A DNA stretch of 64,000 nucleotides from the NCBI GenBank assembly GCA_963731125.1, contig CAVSVP010000015.1, positions 1 to 64,000 of the forward strand. Reading direction: 5' to 3'. The position numbers and the translations under genes were made by a program. The notes beneath the pieces are model-generated. The model ran no database searches, was not told where the DNA came from, and was given only the letters and a program-made list of their open reading frames with translations. This document shows, piece after piece, positions 27,027 to 35,237 of this stretch. Positions within the stretch are counted from its first letter, which is position 1. Each line of letters begins with the position of its first letter. Source of the stretch: CAVSVP01 sp963731125 (GTDB taxonomy: Bacteria > Pseudomonadota > Gammaproteobacteria > Competibacterales > Competibacteraceae).

Positions 27027-27656
27027 ATGGTAAAAAACAATTTAGCCGTCGGTTTAATGGTGCAGAAGGGCGCTTGCCTACTGGTCTTAGCGATCTTCTG
27101 GTTAGCAGCCTGTGTCAGAGCGCCTGTGCCTGAAGAGCTTGAGATCCAGCTGCCGGCAACGGTGCAAGTTTCACCGGAAATTTGGATCCTAGTGGACACG
27201 AAAGCGGATGTTCTCAAGGTAATGCGGGGTAATGAACCGGTGGAAAAGTTCTACAATATCGCCTTGGGTAGCAGCGGAGCGGGGATTAAACATCGGGAAG
27301 GGGACGGAATAACGCCGCTGGGTGTGTTTCGGATCGGATGGATTAACCCCAGAAGCCGCTTTAAATTGTTTATGGGTTTGGATTATCCCAATTCAGATTA
27401 TGCTGAGCGTGCCTATCAGGAAGGTCACATCAATCACGCCACGTATGAGCAGATCCGCCGTGCTCTGGAGGCAGGAGGTACGCCTCCCCAAAATACGGCG
27501 TTAGGTGGGCAGATCGGTATACATGGCATTGGCGCCGGTGATCCTTTAGTCCATATGAATTTTAACTGGACAGGCGGTTGTGTCGCCTTGAATAATGAGC
27601 AAATTCAGCAGCTGGCGGCTTGGGTGCAGGTAGGGACTCGCGTAGAAATCCGCTAG
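27027..27656 (+). CDS. L,D-transpeptidase family lipoprotein
   Basis: The 209-residue protein has an N-terminal hydrophobic segment ending in a lipobox-like LAAC (about residues 26-29), so it is probably an envelope lipoprotein. The YkuD catalytic domain (about 50-209) shows GDGITPLGVFRIG, IGIHGIGAGDPL and WTGGCVALNNEQI, with the catalytic Cys in GGCVALNN, where many relatives have HGC. Such enzymes cross-link peptidoglycan stems or attach lipoproteins through the L-centre of meso-diaminopimelate. It lies 235 bp upstream of an Lpp-like gene, and a second L,D-transpeptidase follows that one convergently, which makes a role in lipoprotein anchoring attractive. Confidence 0.87.
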   Translation: MVKNNLAVGLMVQKGACLLVLAIFWLAACVRAPVPEELEIQLPATVQVSPEIWILVDTKADVLKVMRGNEPVEKFYNIALGSSGAGIKHREGDGITPLGVFRIGWINPRSRFKLFMGLDYPNSDYAERAYQEGHINHATYEQIRRALEAGGTPPQNTALGGQIGIHGIGAGDPLVHMNFNWTGGCVALNNEQIQQLAAWVQVGTRVEIR

Positions 27657-27798
27657 CCACGGTTAACGACCTACGGCGGAACCTGTCTGAGCGCATACCG
27701 CTACGTGAAAATCCATTTCCCGGTGAACATAGAAACCAGGGGCGGCAAAGGGGCTCAGTGGTTGAAGATTAGCGCAAGGTGCAGAAAAAATTTCTAAG

Positions 27799-27850
27799 TG
27801 ATAGCGTCAGAGATACAATAGTGTGCTAATGTTTTAGCGCTATCTGACGC
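27799..27850. repeat. Inverted repeat upstream of the Lpp-like gene
   Basis: GCGTCAGA (27804-27811) and TCTGACGC (27843-27850) are perfect inverted arms about 50 bp upstream of the lipoprotein start. The arms extend to GATA/TATC with a 2-base slip. It could be an operator or a leader hairpin; no T run follows. Confidence 0.4.
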
Positions 27851-27891
27851 AACGGTATGTCTTCATAAAAAATAAAGGAGCTTATAAAGAA

Positions 27892-28161
27892 ATGGCTTGG
27901 AAATTATCAAACTTAGCAGTGGTTTCCGCACTGACTTTCATGGCTGCGTTAAGCGGAGGTTGTGCCACCAGCGGTTCCCTTGATGAAGTGCGCCAGGAGG
28001 CTCAGGTGGCCCAACGCACGGCAAATGAAGCCAACCAGACGGCACAAACCGCTTTAGCGACTGCTCAAGAGGCCCAATCCCTCGCTGCGGATGCCAATGC
28101 CAGAAGCATGAGCACCGAAGAGAGCATTAACCGTATGTTCAGACGTTCAATGTATAAGTAG
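27892..28161 (+). CDS. Lpp/OprI-like outer-membrane lipoprotein
   Basis: The 89-residue protein has a signal peptide ending in the lipobox LSGGC (Cys24), followed by an Ala/Gln-rich heptad region (NEANQTAQTALATAQEAQ) forming the alanine-zipper coiled coil of the Lpp family. The C-terminus, RRSMYK, ends in Lys, the residue by which Braun lipoprotein is covalently attached to peptidoglycan. It should tether the outer membrane to the cell wall. An AAAGGAG ribosome site lies 11 bases upstream. The two L,D-transpeptidase genes flanking it are the right enzyme class for making that linkage, inferred from position. It ends in a strong terminator. Confidence 0.92.
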   Translation: MAWKLSNLAVVSALTFMAALSGGCATSGSLDEVRQEAQVAQRTANEANQTAQTALATAQEAQSLAADANARSMSTEESINRMFRRSMYK

Positions 28162-29160
28162 GCCAACGTTTACACGTCCTGGTGAAACCCCCCCAGTGCC
28201 GTAGCTGCGGGGGTTTTTTTCGCTCTCATCATGGGAAATAGGAACGGGCAGCCCGCTGGCCTGTTCAACGGCCAATTGAATGGCCATAGGGTCTACCGCC
28301 ATGTTGGGGACGGCCTTGGCCGTGACCGCCGCAATGGCGTCTTTGAGGGTAACCTCAATGGGCAGCTTGTCCTCTTCCAGGGGGGCATGGGCCTCCAAAA
28401 ACAGAGTATTCGCCAACCAGCCGGCCTTGACCGGCTGATTGACGATGCGCACTGGCGTGTTGACTCTCACCATCGGAAAGAGTTCTTCAATGTCCTCAGG
28501 ATACATGCGTACACAGCCGTGGGTAACGCGCATGCCAATGCCATAGGGTTTGTTTGTGCTATGGATAAGGTAGCCTGGTATGCCTAAACGCAAGGCATAG
28601 CGGCCTAACGGATTATCGGGACCGCCCGGAATCATAGCTGGCAAGGTTTCACCTTCGGCGGCATGTTCGGCTTTGATAGAAGCAGGAGGATACCAAGGTG
28701 GATCGTTTTGTTTTCTGACGATGGTGGTCGTGCCTAGGGGCGTTTTCCAGTCCATGCGTCCGATGCTTACTGGGTAGGTAATGACTAGCGGTTTTTCGCC
28801 CGGCTTGGGTTTTGGATAATAATACAGTCGCATCTCCGATACATTAAGAACAATGCCTTGCCGAGGGGCATCGGGTAGGATGTAACGGGTGGGTAGTACT
28901 ACTGGTGTGCCGTCCCCGGGTATCCAGCGGTCAATACCTGGATTGGCTTTGATGATTTCCTCATAGCCTAAACTATAGCGCCTTGCAATATCGATTAGCG
29001 TGTCTTCATGACGCGCAAAGACAATGCGGATTTCGCCTACCAAATCGACATCCGGCGGTGGCAGAATAAAAGACTCTGCGTGGACGGCCAGCACGGGAAG
29101 TGCGCTAAGCAGCCACAGGAAAAAGTAAACTGGATAGTGCAACAATGAGAAGTTAAGCAT
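28147..29160 (-). CDS. LysM-containing L,D-transpeptidase, ErfK/YbiS type
   Basis: The 337-residue protein begins with a cleavable signal peptide (to about residue 28), followed by a LysM-like peptidoglycan-binding segment (about 45-92: FARHEDTLIDIARRYSLG, ANPGI) and the YkuD domain (about 100-236). The catalytic motif IHSTNKPYGIGMRVTHGCVRM is complete. The ErfK/YbiS/YcfS/YnhG branch links Lpp to peptidoglycan in E. coli, fitting the adjacent lpp-like gene. The last 15 bp overlap the end of the lipoprotein gene on the opposite strand, and the lpp terminator lies within this coding sequence. Confidence 0.93.
   Translation of the reverse strand: MLNFSLLHYPVYFFLWLLSALPVLAVHAESFILPPPDVDLVGEIRIVFARHEDTLIDIARRYSLGYEEIIKANPGIDRWIPGDGTPVVLPTRYILPDAPRQGIVLNVSEMRLYYYPKPKPGEKPLVITYPVSIGRMDWKTPLGTTTIVRKQNDPPWYPPASIKAEHAAEGETLPAMIPGGPDNPLGRYALRLGIPGYLIHSTNKPYGIGMRVTHGCVRMYPEDIEELFPMVRVNTPVRIVNQPVKAGWLANTLFLEAHAPLEEDKLPIEVTLKDAIAAVTAKAVPNMAVDPMAIQLAVEQASGLPVPISHDESEKNPRSYGTGGVSPGRVNVGLLIH
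28185..28220 (+). terminator. Rho-independent terminator of the Lpp-like gene
   Basis: A C-rich arm (28188-28194) pairs with GGGGG (28209-28213), followed by seven T residues (28214-28220) on the plus strand. It lies 24 bp after the lipoprotein stop and inside the 3' coding end of the convergent L,D-transpeptidase. Confidence 0.8.
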
Positions 29161-29484
29161 TCTATCTCCATGCTAGAAAACTCACGATGGTCCTAAATCC
29201 GAGGGATCAGACTGCAATGGGAAATGTGTTACCGTTACCTGTCTAAGCCAAAAAATAAAGGTGTTCAGTGAGGCGTTAGGGCTTATCGGACGAACCATAC
29301 CATAGGGTTTTCATGTTTCATAATTGTCTGTTCAGTAAGCCTGTGGATCAGCCATTCATAAGCTATCCCGTTAGTTTGTCTGGCTACGGAATTGACCCAA
29401 AGCCGATTTCTCTAGTTCCGCCGTGGCGACATGAGGGCCGATTGCAATTTTACGGAGATGGTCAATGGTAAAAGGCTTTAGCTT
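29161..29484. other. Divergent intergenic region without recognised elements
   Basis: This 324-bp spacer separates the leftward L,D-transpeptidase from the rightward endonuclease/phosphatase-family gene and must contain both promoters. I see no repeat, RNA or clear promoter in it. Confidence 0.4.
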
Positions 29485-30339
29485 ATGACCGCTTTCATCA
29501 CCTGGAATATCCAGGCCGGCCGTGGTGTCGATGGCCTTTTTGATTTGGCCCGTATTGCCCGTGTACTACGTGCCATGGGTGAAGCCGAGGCGATCTGCTT
29601 GCAAGAGGTAGCCCGCTGGGTTCCAGAGATTGACAATGGCACTGATCAAGTCGCGAAGCTGGCTTCATTTTTCCCGGAATTCAAAGCGTACTTTGGGCCA
29701 GCGGTCTACCGTCCAAGGATGAACGCTGGGCGAGATCAAGCCTTTGGCAATGTCGTTTTGATTCGTCTTCCGGTTTTACAGGTTTTCCCGCATCCATTAC
29801 CGCAACCGGCGGATTTGGCTTCGAAAAACATGCCGAGGCAGGCTATGGAAATCATCGCTGCAATGCCTGGCGGGCCTCTACGCATCGTAACGACCCATCT
29901 CGAATTTTTCTCGGCACTGCAACGCGCTGGGCAGATAAAGCGGCTTAGGGAACTGTATGCAGAGGCTAGCGCGGCTAGCCCACTACGTTCTCTCGCCGAG
30001 GGAAAGGGTGTTTTTGCACCCTTGCCACGCCCAGCGTCCAGCATTCTGTGCGGAGACTTTAACTGCGAGGTGCAAAGCGAGCACTATCAATGTTTAACAG
30101 CTCCGTTTGCCAACGCCATTCCAGCGCTCTGCGATGCCTGGGACTTGGTGAATCCAGGGAAGCCCCATGCACCCACCTGCGGAGTGTTTGACAAAGAGCA
30201 ATGGCCTCAAGGTCCTCACTGTCGAGACTTCTTTTTGGTCAGCCAAGATCGTGCGTCACGGGTGGTAGCGATAGAGGTCAATGAGAAAACCAATGCTTCG
30301 GATCACCAACCTGTGCGGATGGTTTTGACGGACCGATAA
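29485..30339 (+). CDS. Endonuclease/exonuclease/phosphatase family protein
   Basis: The 284-residue protein has the EEP fold signatures in order: TWNIQAGRGVDG with the metal-binding Asn, CLQEVARW with the catalytic Glu, LCGDFNCE with the Asp/Asn pair, and the C-terminal ASDHQPV with the Asp-His pair. All catalytic residues are present. Members cleave phosphodiesters in nucleic acids, inositol phosphates or lipids; the substrate cannot be told from sequence. There is no signal peptide. It converges on the pentapeptide-repeat gene. Confidence 0.87.
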   Translation: MTAFITWNIQAGRGVDGLFDLARIARVLRAMGEAEAICLQEVARWVPEIDNGTDQVAKLASFFPEFKAYFGPAVYRPRMNAGRDQAFGNVVLIRLPVLQVFPHPLPQPADLASKNMPRQAMEIIAAMPGGPLRIVTTHLEFFSALQRAGQIKRLRELYAEASAASPLRSLAEGKGVFAPLPRPASSILCGDFNCEVQSEHYQCLTAPFANAIPALCDAWDLVNPGKPHAPTCGVFDKEQWPQGPHCRDFFLVSQDRASRVVAIEVNEKTNASDHQPVRMVLTDR

Positions 30340-30402
30340 TCGCAAATTCAACAATTGTTGCCCAACTTAGTGGGGTTAATGCTAGTGCCATCGGTAGCGA
30401 AA

Positions 30403-31164
30403 TCAAAGACATTCACCGACTGAACCGGGTCGGCAACGCTTGCGATCGATCCAAATGGCACTACCCAGCCTGGCTCCCGTAAAATCGGCGTTGTCAATGA
30501 GTGCGTCATGCAGGTCTGCCTTAGAGAGATCAGCGCCGGCGAAATTGGCTCCTAGTAGATTGGCGTTATCCAGTTTGGCTTCCCGCAGATTAGCACCCTG
30601 AAGAATGGCATCTTCCAGCACAGCCCGGCTGAGCACGGCGTCTTGCAGGATGGCGTTCACTAATACCGCATCGGTTAGTTCTGCCTGGGCTAAATTGGCC
30701 TGACTGAGATTGGCGCCACCGAGATAGGCCGCGCTGAGATCGCTTTGATAAAAGCGCGCCTCGCTGAGCTCTGCTTGGTCAAAATTCGCTTCTGGAAGCG
30801 TTGCCCGGTCGAAGCGCGCCCTGGCCAGCGAGGCATGACTGAATATTGCGCCTTGCAGCTTGGCACCCACTAATCGGGCATCCGTCATCCGTGCCTCAGA
30901 AAAATCAGTATCCTGTAACTGAGCCCTGCCGAGATCCGCGCCGCTCAAGCGAGCACCCGCCAAATTAGCTCCATTCAGATTCACACGCTCCAATACAGCT
31001 TCCCGTAAATCAGCGCCGTGCAAATCAATCCCCTGTTTATCGCAGTTCAACCAGTTGACTCGCCGTGCGGGCGGATCATCGCAGGCGGACCAGGCTGAGG
31101 TAAGCGGTAGCAGGATAAGGAAAGCGACAAAACGCAGCGACGGACCTTTCGGCTGGAAAATCAT
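30403..31164 (-). CDS. Secreted pentapeptide-repeat protein
   Basis: The 253-residue protein has a signal peptide (hydrophobic FVAFLILLPLTSAWS, cleavage about residue 27). About 35 tandem A(D/N)LxX pentapeptides then span residues 45-235 (GADLREAVLERVNLNGANL), predicted to fold as a right-handed quadrilateral beta helix. The C-terminus has a small Cys pair (RKRCRPGSVGECL), possibly a disulfide cap in the periplasm. The start lies 23 bp after the lon stop on the same strand, so read-through from lon is likely. Function unknown; periplasmic pentapeptide proteins are structural or binding proteins. Confidence 0.87.
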   Translation of the reverse strand: MIFQPKGPSLRFVAFLILLPLTSAWSACDDPPARRVNWLNCDKQGIDLHGADLREAVLERVNLNGANLAGARLSGADLGRAQLQDTDFSEARMTDARLVGAKLQGAIFSHASLARARFDRATLPEANFDQAELSEARFYQSDLSAAYLGGANLSQANLAQAELTDAVLVNAILQDAVLSRAVLEDAILQGANLREAKLDNANLLGANFAGADLSKADLHDALIDNADFTGARLGSAIWIDRKRCRPGSVGECL

Positions 31165-31187
31165 GTAGGACTTTACCTTGCGGATGG

Positions 31188-33611
31188 TTAGCTGGGGAAA
31201 ACACGTTTAACAACGTCCCGAAAATGGCTAGCGAAATACACCGTTAACCCCTGTGTCAGATACGCCGGCAGTTCTTCATAGTCGCCGCGATTGGCTTCGG
31301 GCAACAGCAATTCCGGAACCTTATTACGGCGGGCGGCAATGACCTTTTCCCGAATCCCTCCCACCGCTAACACCTGACCGGTGAGCGTGAGTTCGCCAGT
31401 CATAGCCAACAACCGGGTCGGCCTTGCGTTACGTGCTAAGGACAGCAGCGCAGTGGCCATAGTAATACCGGCGCTCGGACCATCCTTAGGCGTGGCTCCC
31501 TCAGGCACATGCAAATGTACAAACGCTTCGTCGAAAAATATGGGATCCGCATCGTAGGCCTTAAGCTGAGCACTGATATAGCTGTATGCGATATTGGCGG
31601 ACTCCTGCATTACGTCGCCTAACCTCCCGGTCAGCTTAAACCCGCGGTGTTTGGTATGCACCAGTGTCGCCTCTACGTTTAGCGTTGCCCCGCCCATGGC
31701 AGTCCACGCCAGGCCCGTAACCACGCCAACTCCGGTAAAGGGTTTTTCTTTTGGAAAAGCCGGTTTGCCCAAATAGTTTTCCAGGTCCTGAACACCGATC
31801 CGGATGGTTTGCGATTCTCCTTGAACAATCTTAACCGCTGCCTTGCGCACGATACGACTCAGTTGTTTTTCTAAGTTGCGTACGCCGGCCTCTCGTGCGT
31901 AGCCTTCGGTAAGATGCCGCAGCGCGGCATCGGAAACCTTAATGTGCCTAGCGTTAAGGCCGGCACGTTTCAGTAGCTTTGGCCAGAGGTGGTGCTTGGC
32001 GATTAAAACCTTTTCAGACGCGATATACCCTGCTAAACGAATCACTTCCATGCGATCCAAGAGCGGAGCAGGAATGGTGTCCAGCTGATTAGCGGTACAG
32101 ATAAACAGCACCTTGGAAAGATCAAAACGCACATCCAGATAATGATCCAAAAAATCACTGTTTTGCTCAGGATCGAGCACTTCCAGCAACGCTGAGGCAG
32201 GATCGCCGTGGTAGGAAGCACCAATCTTGTCGATTTCGTCCAGCATGATCACCGGATTAGCGAATTGAGTTTCGCGGATAGCTTGAATGAACTTACCAGG
32301 CAAGGCTCCGATGTAAGTGCGCCGATGGCCCTTGATTTCGGCTTCATCGTGTACGCCGCCGACGCTTAGACGGTAAAATTTCCTGTCTAAGGCCTCAGCG
32401 ACAGAGCGGCCAATGGAAGTCTTACCAACGCCAGGCGGACCCACTAAGAGCAAGATAGAACCGGCGACTTCACCTTTCAAAGCCCCGACGGCGAGAAATT
32501 CGATGATCCGTTCCTTGACATCGTACAGGCTATCGTGATCTCGATCCAGAATGCGGCGTGCATGGTCCAGATCCAGATTGTCCTTAGCGTGAATACCCCA
32601 GGGCAAGTCCGTAATCACGTCCAAATAATTACGGGTAACAGCGTATTCTGGCGAACCGGATTCTAAGATGGCCAGTTTGTCCAGTTCATCCTCTATGCGT
32701 TGCAGCGCTGCTGTCGGTAACTCACGCTGAATCAGGCGTTCCCGAAAACGTTCCACGTCGGCGGTGCGGTCGTCTTTGGACAGCCCCAATTCTTTCTGGA
32801 TAATCTTAAGCTGTTCGCGCAAGAAAAACTTGCGCTGCTGCTCGCTCATCTTTTCTTCCACTTGGGTGCGGATTTTGGATTGCAGCCTGGCTACTTCCAG
32901 TTCTTTTCTGATGAGCACAATGACCTTTTTCATCCGCTCTAGCACCGGTGCAGTATCGAGAATCTCCTGCAACTCTTCTTTGCTGGCGGTGGTGATATTA
33001 GTGGCAAAATCGGCTAGCGGTGACGGATCGTTGGTGTTAAAGCGGCTGAGAAAGAACTTCAGCTGTTCAGAATAAAGCGGGTTAAGGGGCACCAATTCCT
33101 TAAGCGTATTGATGACGGCCATGGAATAGGCTCGTAATTCGTCAGTGTTAACAAAGTCGCCATCATCGAGATAATTCACCCGCACAAGATAGGGAGGGCG
33201 AGTGGATAGCCACCGGTGAATACGAAAGCGCCTCAAGCCTTGTGCCAAAAATTGCAGTCTGCCCTCATCGCGGGCGAGTTGATGCATCCGCACTGCTGTA
33301 CCCACCGAGAAAAAGTCGTCCGGTGTAGCCTGCTCGGGATTGTCGGGTTTCACCAGAATTAACCCCACAATATGGGCCTCGGAACCTGCTGCTGCCTCTA
33401 CGGTAGGAAGCCAGGGATCCTCGTTAAGCAGCAAAGGCAACGCCTGAGCAGGAAAAAAAGGACGCTCTGACAATGGCAGCAAATGCAGGGTAGTCGGCAG
33501 GACATCCGTGGCAACGGCGATTTCGTTGCTCGAACCAGACTGCTCATGCCTCGCTTCGGAAGTTTGTGCGTCGCGGACGATCTCTGCGTCCAGGGTTTCG
33601 TTCTCGCTCAT
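31188..33611 (-). CDS. lon: ATP-dependent protease Lon
   Basis: The 807-residue protein has all Lon regions: the substrate-binding N-terminal domain (about 40-240), a coiled linker, the AAA+ module with Walker A GPPGVGKT (391-398) and Walker B VIMLDEIDK (454-462), and the C-terminal peptidase with Ser713 (KDGPSAGI) and Lys756 (REKVIAARR). It degrades damaged and regulatory proteins in the cytoplasm. The N-terminal ~35 residues are polar and variable. No ClpX or ClpP genes are nearby, unlike E. coli, so this may be a second lon type; it also heads a transcript with the pentapeptide-repeat gene. Confidence 0.96.
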   Translation of the reverse strand: MSENETLDAEIVRDAQTSEARHEQSGSSNEIAVATDVLPTTLHLLPLSERPFFPAQALPLLLNEDPWLPTVEAAAGSEAHIVGLILVKPDNPEQATPDDFFSVGTAVRMHQLARDEGRLQFLAQGLRRFRIHRWLSTRPPYLVRVNYLDDGDFVNTDELRAYSMAVINTLKELVPLNPLYSEQLKFFLSRFNTNDPSPLADFATNITTASKEELQEILDTAPVLERMKKVIVLIRKELEVARLQSKIRTQVEEKMSEQQRKFFLREQLKIIQKELGLSKDDRTADVERFRERLIQRELPTAALQRIEDELDKLAILESGSPEYAVTRNYLDVITDLPWGIHAKDNLDLDHARRILDRDHDSLYDVKERIIEFLAVGALKGEVAGSILLLVGPPGVGKTSIGRSVAEALDRKFYRLSVGGVHDEAEIKGHRRTYIGALPGKFIQAIRETQFANPVIMLDEIDKIGASYHGDPASALLEVLDPEQNSDFLDHYLDVRFDLSKVLFICTANQLDTIPAPLLDRMEVIRLAGYIASEKVLIAKHHLWPKLLKRAGLNARHIKVSDAALRHLTEGYAREAGVRNLEKQLSRIVRKAAVKIVQGESQTIRIGVQDLENYLGKPAFPKEKPFTGVGVVTGLAWTAMGGATLNVEATLVHTKHRGFKLTGRLGDVMQESANIAYSYISAQLKAYDADPIFFDEAFVHLHVPEGATPKDGPSAGITMATALLSLARNARPTRLLAMTGELTLTGQVLAVGGIREKVIAARRNKVPELLLPEANRGDYEELPAYLTQGLTVYFASHFRDVVKRVFPS

Positions 33612-33685
33612 ATCTTGTTGTAAAGTTCCATTAATCGTAAGAAGTTACTGCCGAGGTGCGGTCAAAACTGGTTTTTTCAAGGTTT

Positions 33686-34354
33686 TTAGGCCAGCAGCAC
33701 GGCTACAATGCCGGTAATAAATATCCCGTCAAAGGTACCAGCGCCACCAATAGAGGCCGATGGCGTGCCTATGTGTTTAATATCCTTGAGGCGTAACAAG
33801 TCGGCACCGACGAGAACACCCAGCGTACCACTGATGTAGGCTAATGGAGCGCTGTTGTCGGGATTTATCAATAATGCGCCAAGGGCAGCCGTTAGTGGTG
33901 CTACGAAAATAGGCATGGCAACGCCTAAACCGGGAATAGGACGGCTGGCAAGGTAGCTAATTCCGCTAACCCACGCGACGGCTAAAACGAGGTCGCCGAT
34001 TGGCAAGAAAGTCTGCTGCAGCAGGTAAACAGAAAAGTATACCGGCATCAGACAACCGCCCACGTTAACGGAAATAATTGTGCGGCCTGCAAAAGCAGGC
34101 TGAGATGTTTGCGGGAACCGCCACAAGGGAGGCGGCAGTTTATCCGTTGTAGGAGAGTCCGACCGTATAGTAAAAAGCGGCAGATTAATCAAACTGCCTA
34201 GCAAAGAACTCAACAGCAGCAGTAAAGCCGACTCTGGAGACAATCCCAGACGCTCAAGGGCGATGCTGAACAACTGGAGTTGTAGGACTAGCAGAAGGCC
34301 GGCAAGAAAGCCTATCAAGAGCGCTAAGTGTAGAGGAGACGGTGGCGAGCGCAT
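33686..34354 (-). CDS. DUF1614 membrane protein
   Basis: The 222-residue protein has about six hydrophobic segments, beginning LALLIGFLAGLLLVLQLQ, with SLINLPLFTI, SVNVGGCLMPVYFSVYLL, and a C-terminal GGAGTFDGIFITGIVAVLLA. These match the DUF1614 family of bacterial and archaeal membrane proteins, whose function is unknown. It is divergent from the FmdB-like gene across a spacer holding a likely promoter. Length normal. Confidence 0.85.
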   Translation of the reverse strand: MRSPPSPLHLALLIGFLAGLLLVLQLQLFSIALERLGLSPESALLLLLSSLLGSLINLPLFTIRSDSPTTDKLPPPLWRFPQTSQPAFAGRTIISVNVGGCLMPVYFSVYLLQQTFLPIGDLVLAVAWVSGISYLASRPIPGLGVAMPIFVAPLTAALGALLINPDNSAPLAYISGTLGVLVGADLLRLKDIKHIGTPSASIGGAGTFDGIFITGIVAVLLA

Positions 34355-34534
34355 AAAGTACTGTGTCTAAACGATTCCGGCACTGCGGACTACAGAGTAT
34401 TCGATCATGGATTCTTAGCCAAATTTTCAGATTTAGCTCCGGCTAGCTAGGTAAACAGGGAAGGTAACGTCATGTTGACAAAAAGGCTTGCAATTTTTTG
34501 ACAAAATACCCATTAATAGTTCGCCCGTTAAGAA

Positions 34535-34543
34535 TGCTATACT
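34535..34543 (+). promoter_or_regulatory. Extended -10 promoter upstream of the FmdB-like gene
   Basis: TGCTATACT is an extended -10 (TGn plus TATACT at 34538-34543), about 109 bp upstream of the ATG. No good -35 is present at 17 bp, as is usual for extended -10 promoters. Confidence 0.5.
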
Positions 34544-34651
34544 GTGGCGCGTCCGAGCACGGTAGCCATCAGAAACTCGGCTGAGGTCATACCGCCCCGT
34601 GAGTGAGTACGGAGCGTTTGCTATCCAAAAATTGTTGTGAGGTGACTTTGT

Positions 34652-34960
34652 ATGCCCATCTACGAATACCGCTGTGAGGCTTGTAAACACGAACTGGAAG
34701 TGATGCAAAAGATGGTGGATCCTCCACTGACCGATTGTCCTACCTGCGGTGCAGCAAGCCTGAAGAAAAAGATTTCTCCTGTGGGTTTTCGCCTCAAAGG
34801 TAGTGGCTGGTACGAGACTGATTTCAAGACCGGCAATAAAAAGAGGAATATTGTTAAGGACGATACGCCTCCCGCCGAGAGCAAAGCCAAGGACAATGCT
34901 AAATCGGAAGGCACTCCAAAATCTGCTGAAGGCGCTAAGAAAGACGCAGCGGCTGCTTAG
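34652..34960 (+). CDS. FmdB-family zinc-ribbon protein
   Basis: The start is fixed by a GAGGTGA ribosome site. The 102-residue protein has an N-terminal zinc ribbon with CxxC pairs at about 8-11 (YRCEACKH) and 30-33 (DCPTCGA), followed by a PVGFRLKGSGWYETDFK motif, and a low-complexity Lys/Ala tail. This family occurs upstream of aspS in many gammaproteobacteria, as here. The function is unproven; regulation of formamide/acetamidase genes was reported for the name-giving member only. Confidence 0.92.
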   Translation: MPIYEYRCEACKHELEVMQKMVDPPLTDCPTCGAASLKKKISPVGFRLKGSGWYETDFKTGNKKRNIVKDDTPPAESKAKDNAKSEGTPKSAEGAKKDAAAA

Positions 34961-34982
34961 TGCAGCATACTCCGTGTTTTTC

Positions 34983-35021
34983 CTGGAACCGGCAAACCCC
35001 GTGAAGTGACGCCGGTTCCAG
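34983..35021 (+). terminator. Strong stem-loop after the FmdB-like gene
   Basis: CTGGAACCGGC (34983-34993) and GCCGGTTCCAG (35011-35021) form a perfect 11-bp stem with a 17-nt loop, 22 bp past the stop. Only TTATT follows, so termination may be partial or attenuating before aspS. Confidence 0.5.
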
Positions 35022-35237
35022 TTATTAGCCTATGCCGATGCATAGCCATGGGGTTAGCAGAAACTCTATCTAAGGCTAAAGGCAGAGCGTAATTTAGCTA
35101 TTATTGATATTGCCGGCTAACTTTTCAGTTTAATTGTCACTCGCCTACGTAATCCGTAATATTCCCTTTTCCGGTGTTCCCTTTGTGGCGGTTTGCCTCA
35201 TCTCTACGTTACTGCTTGATTAATTGGAAACAGCACT

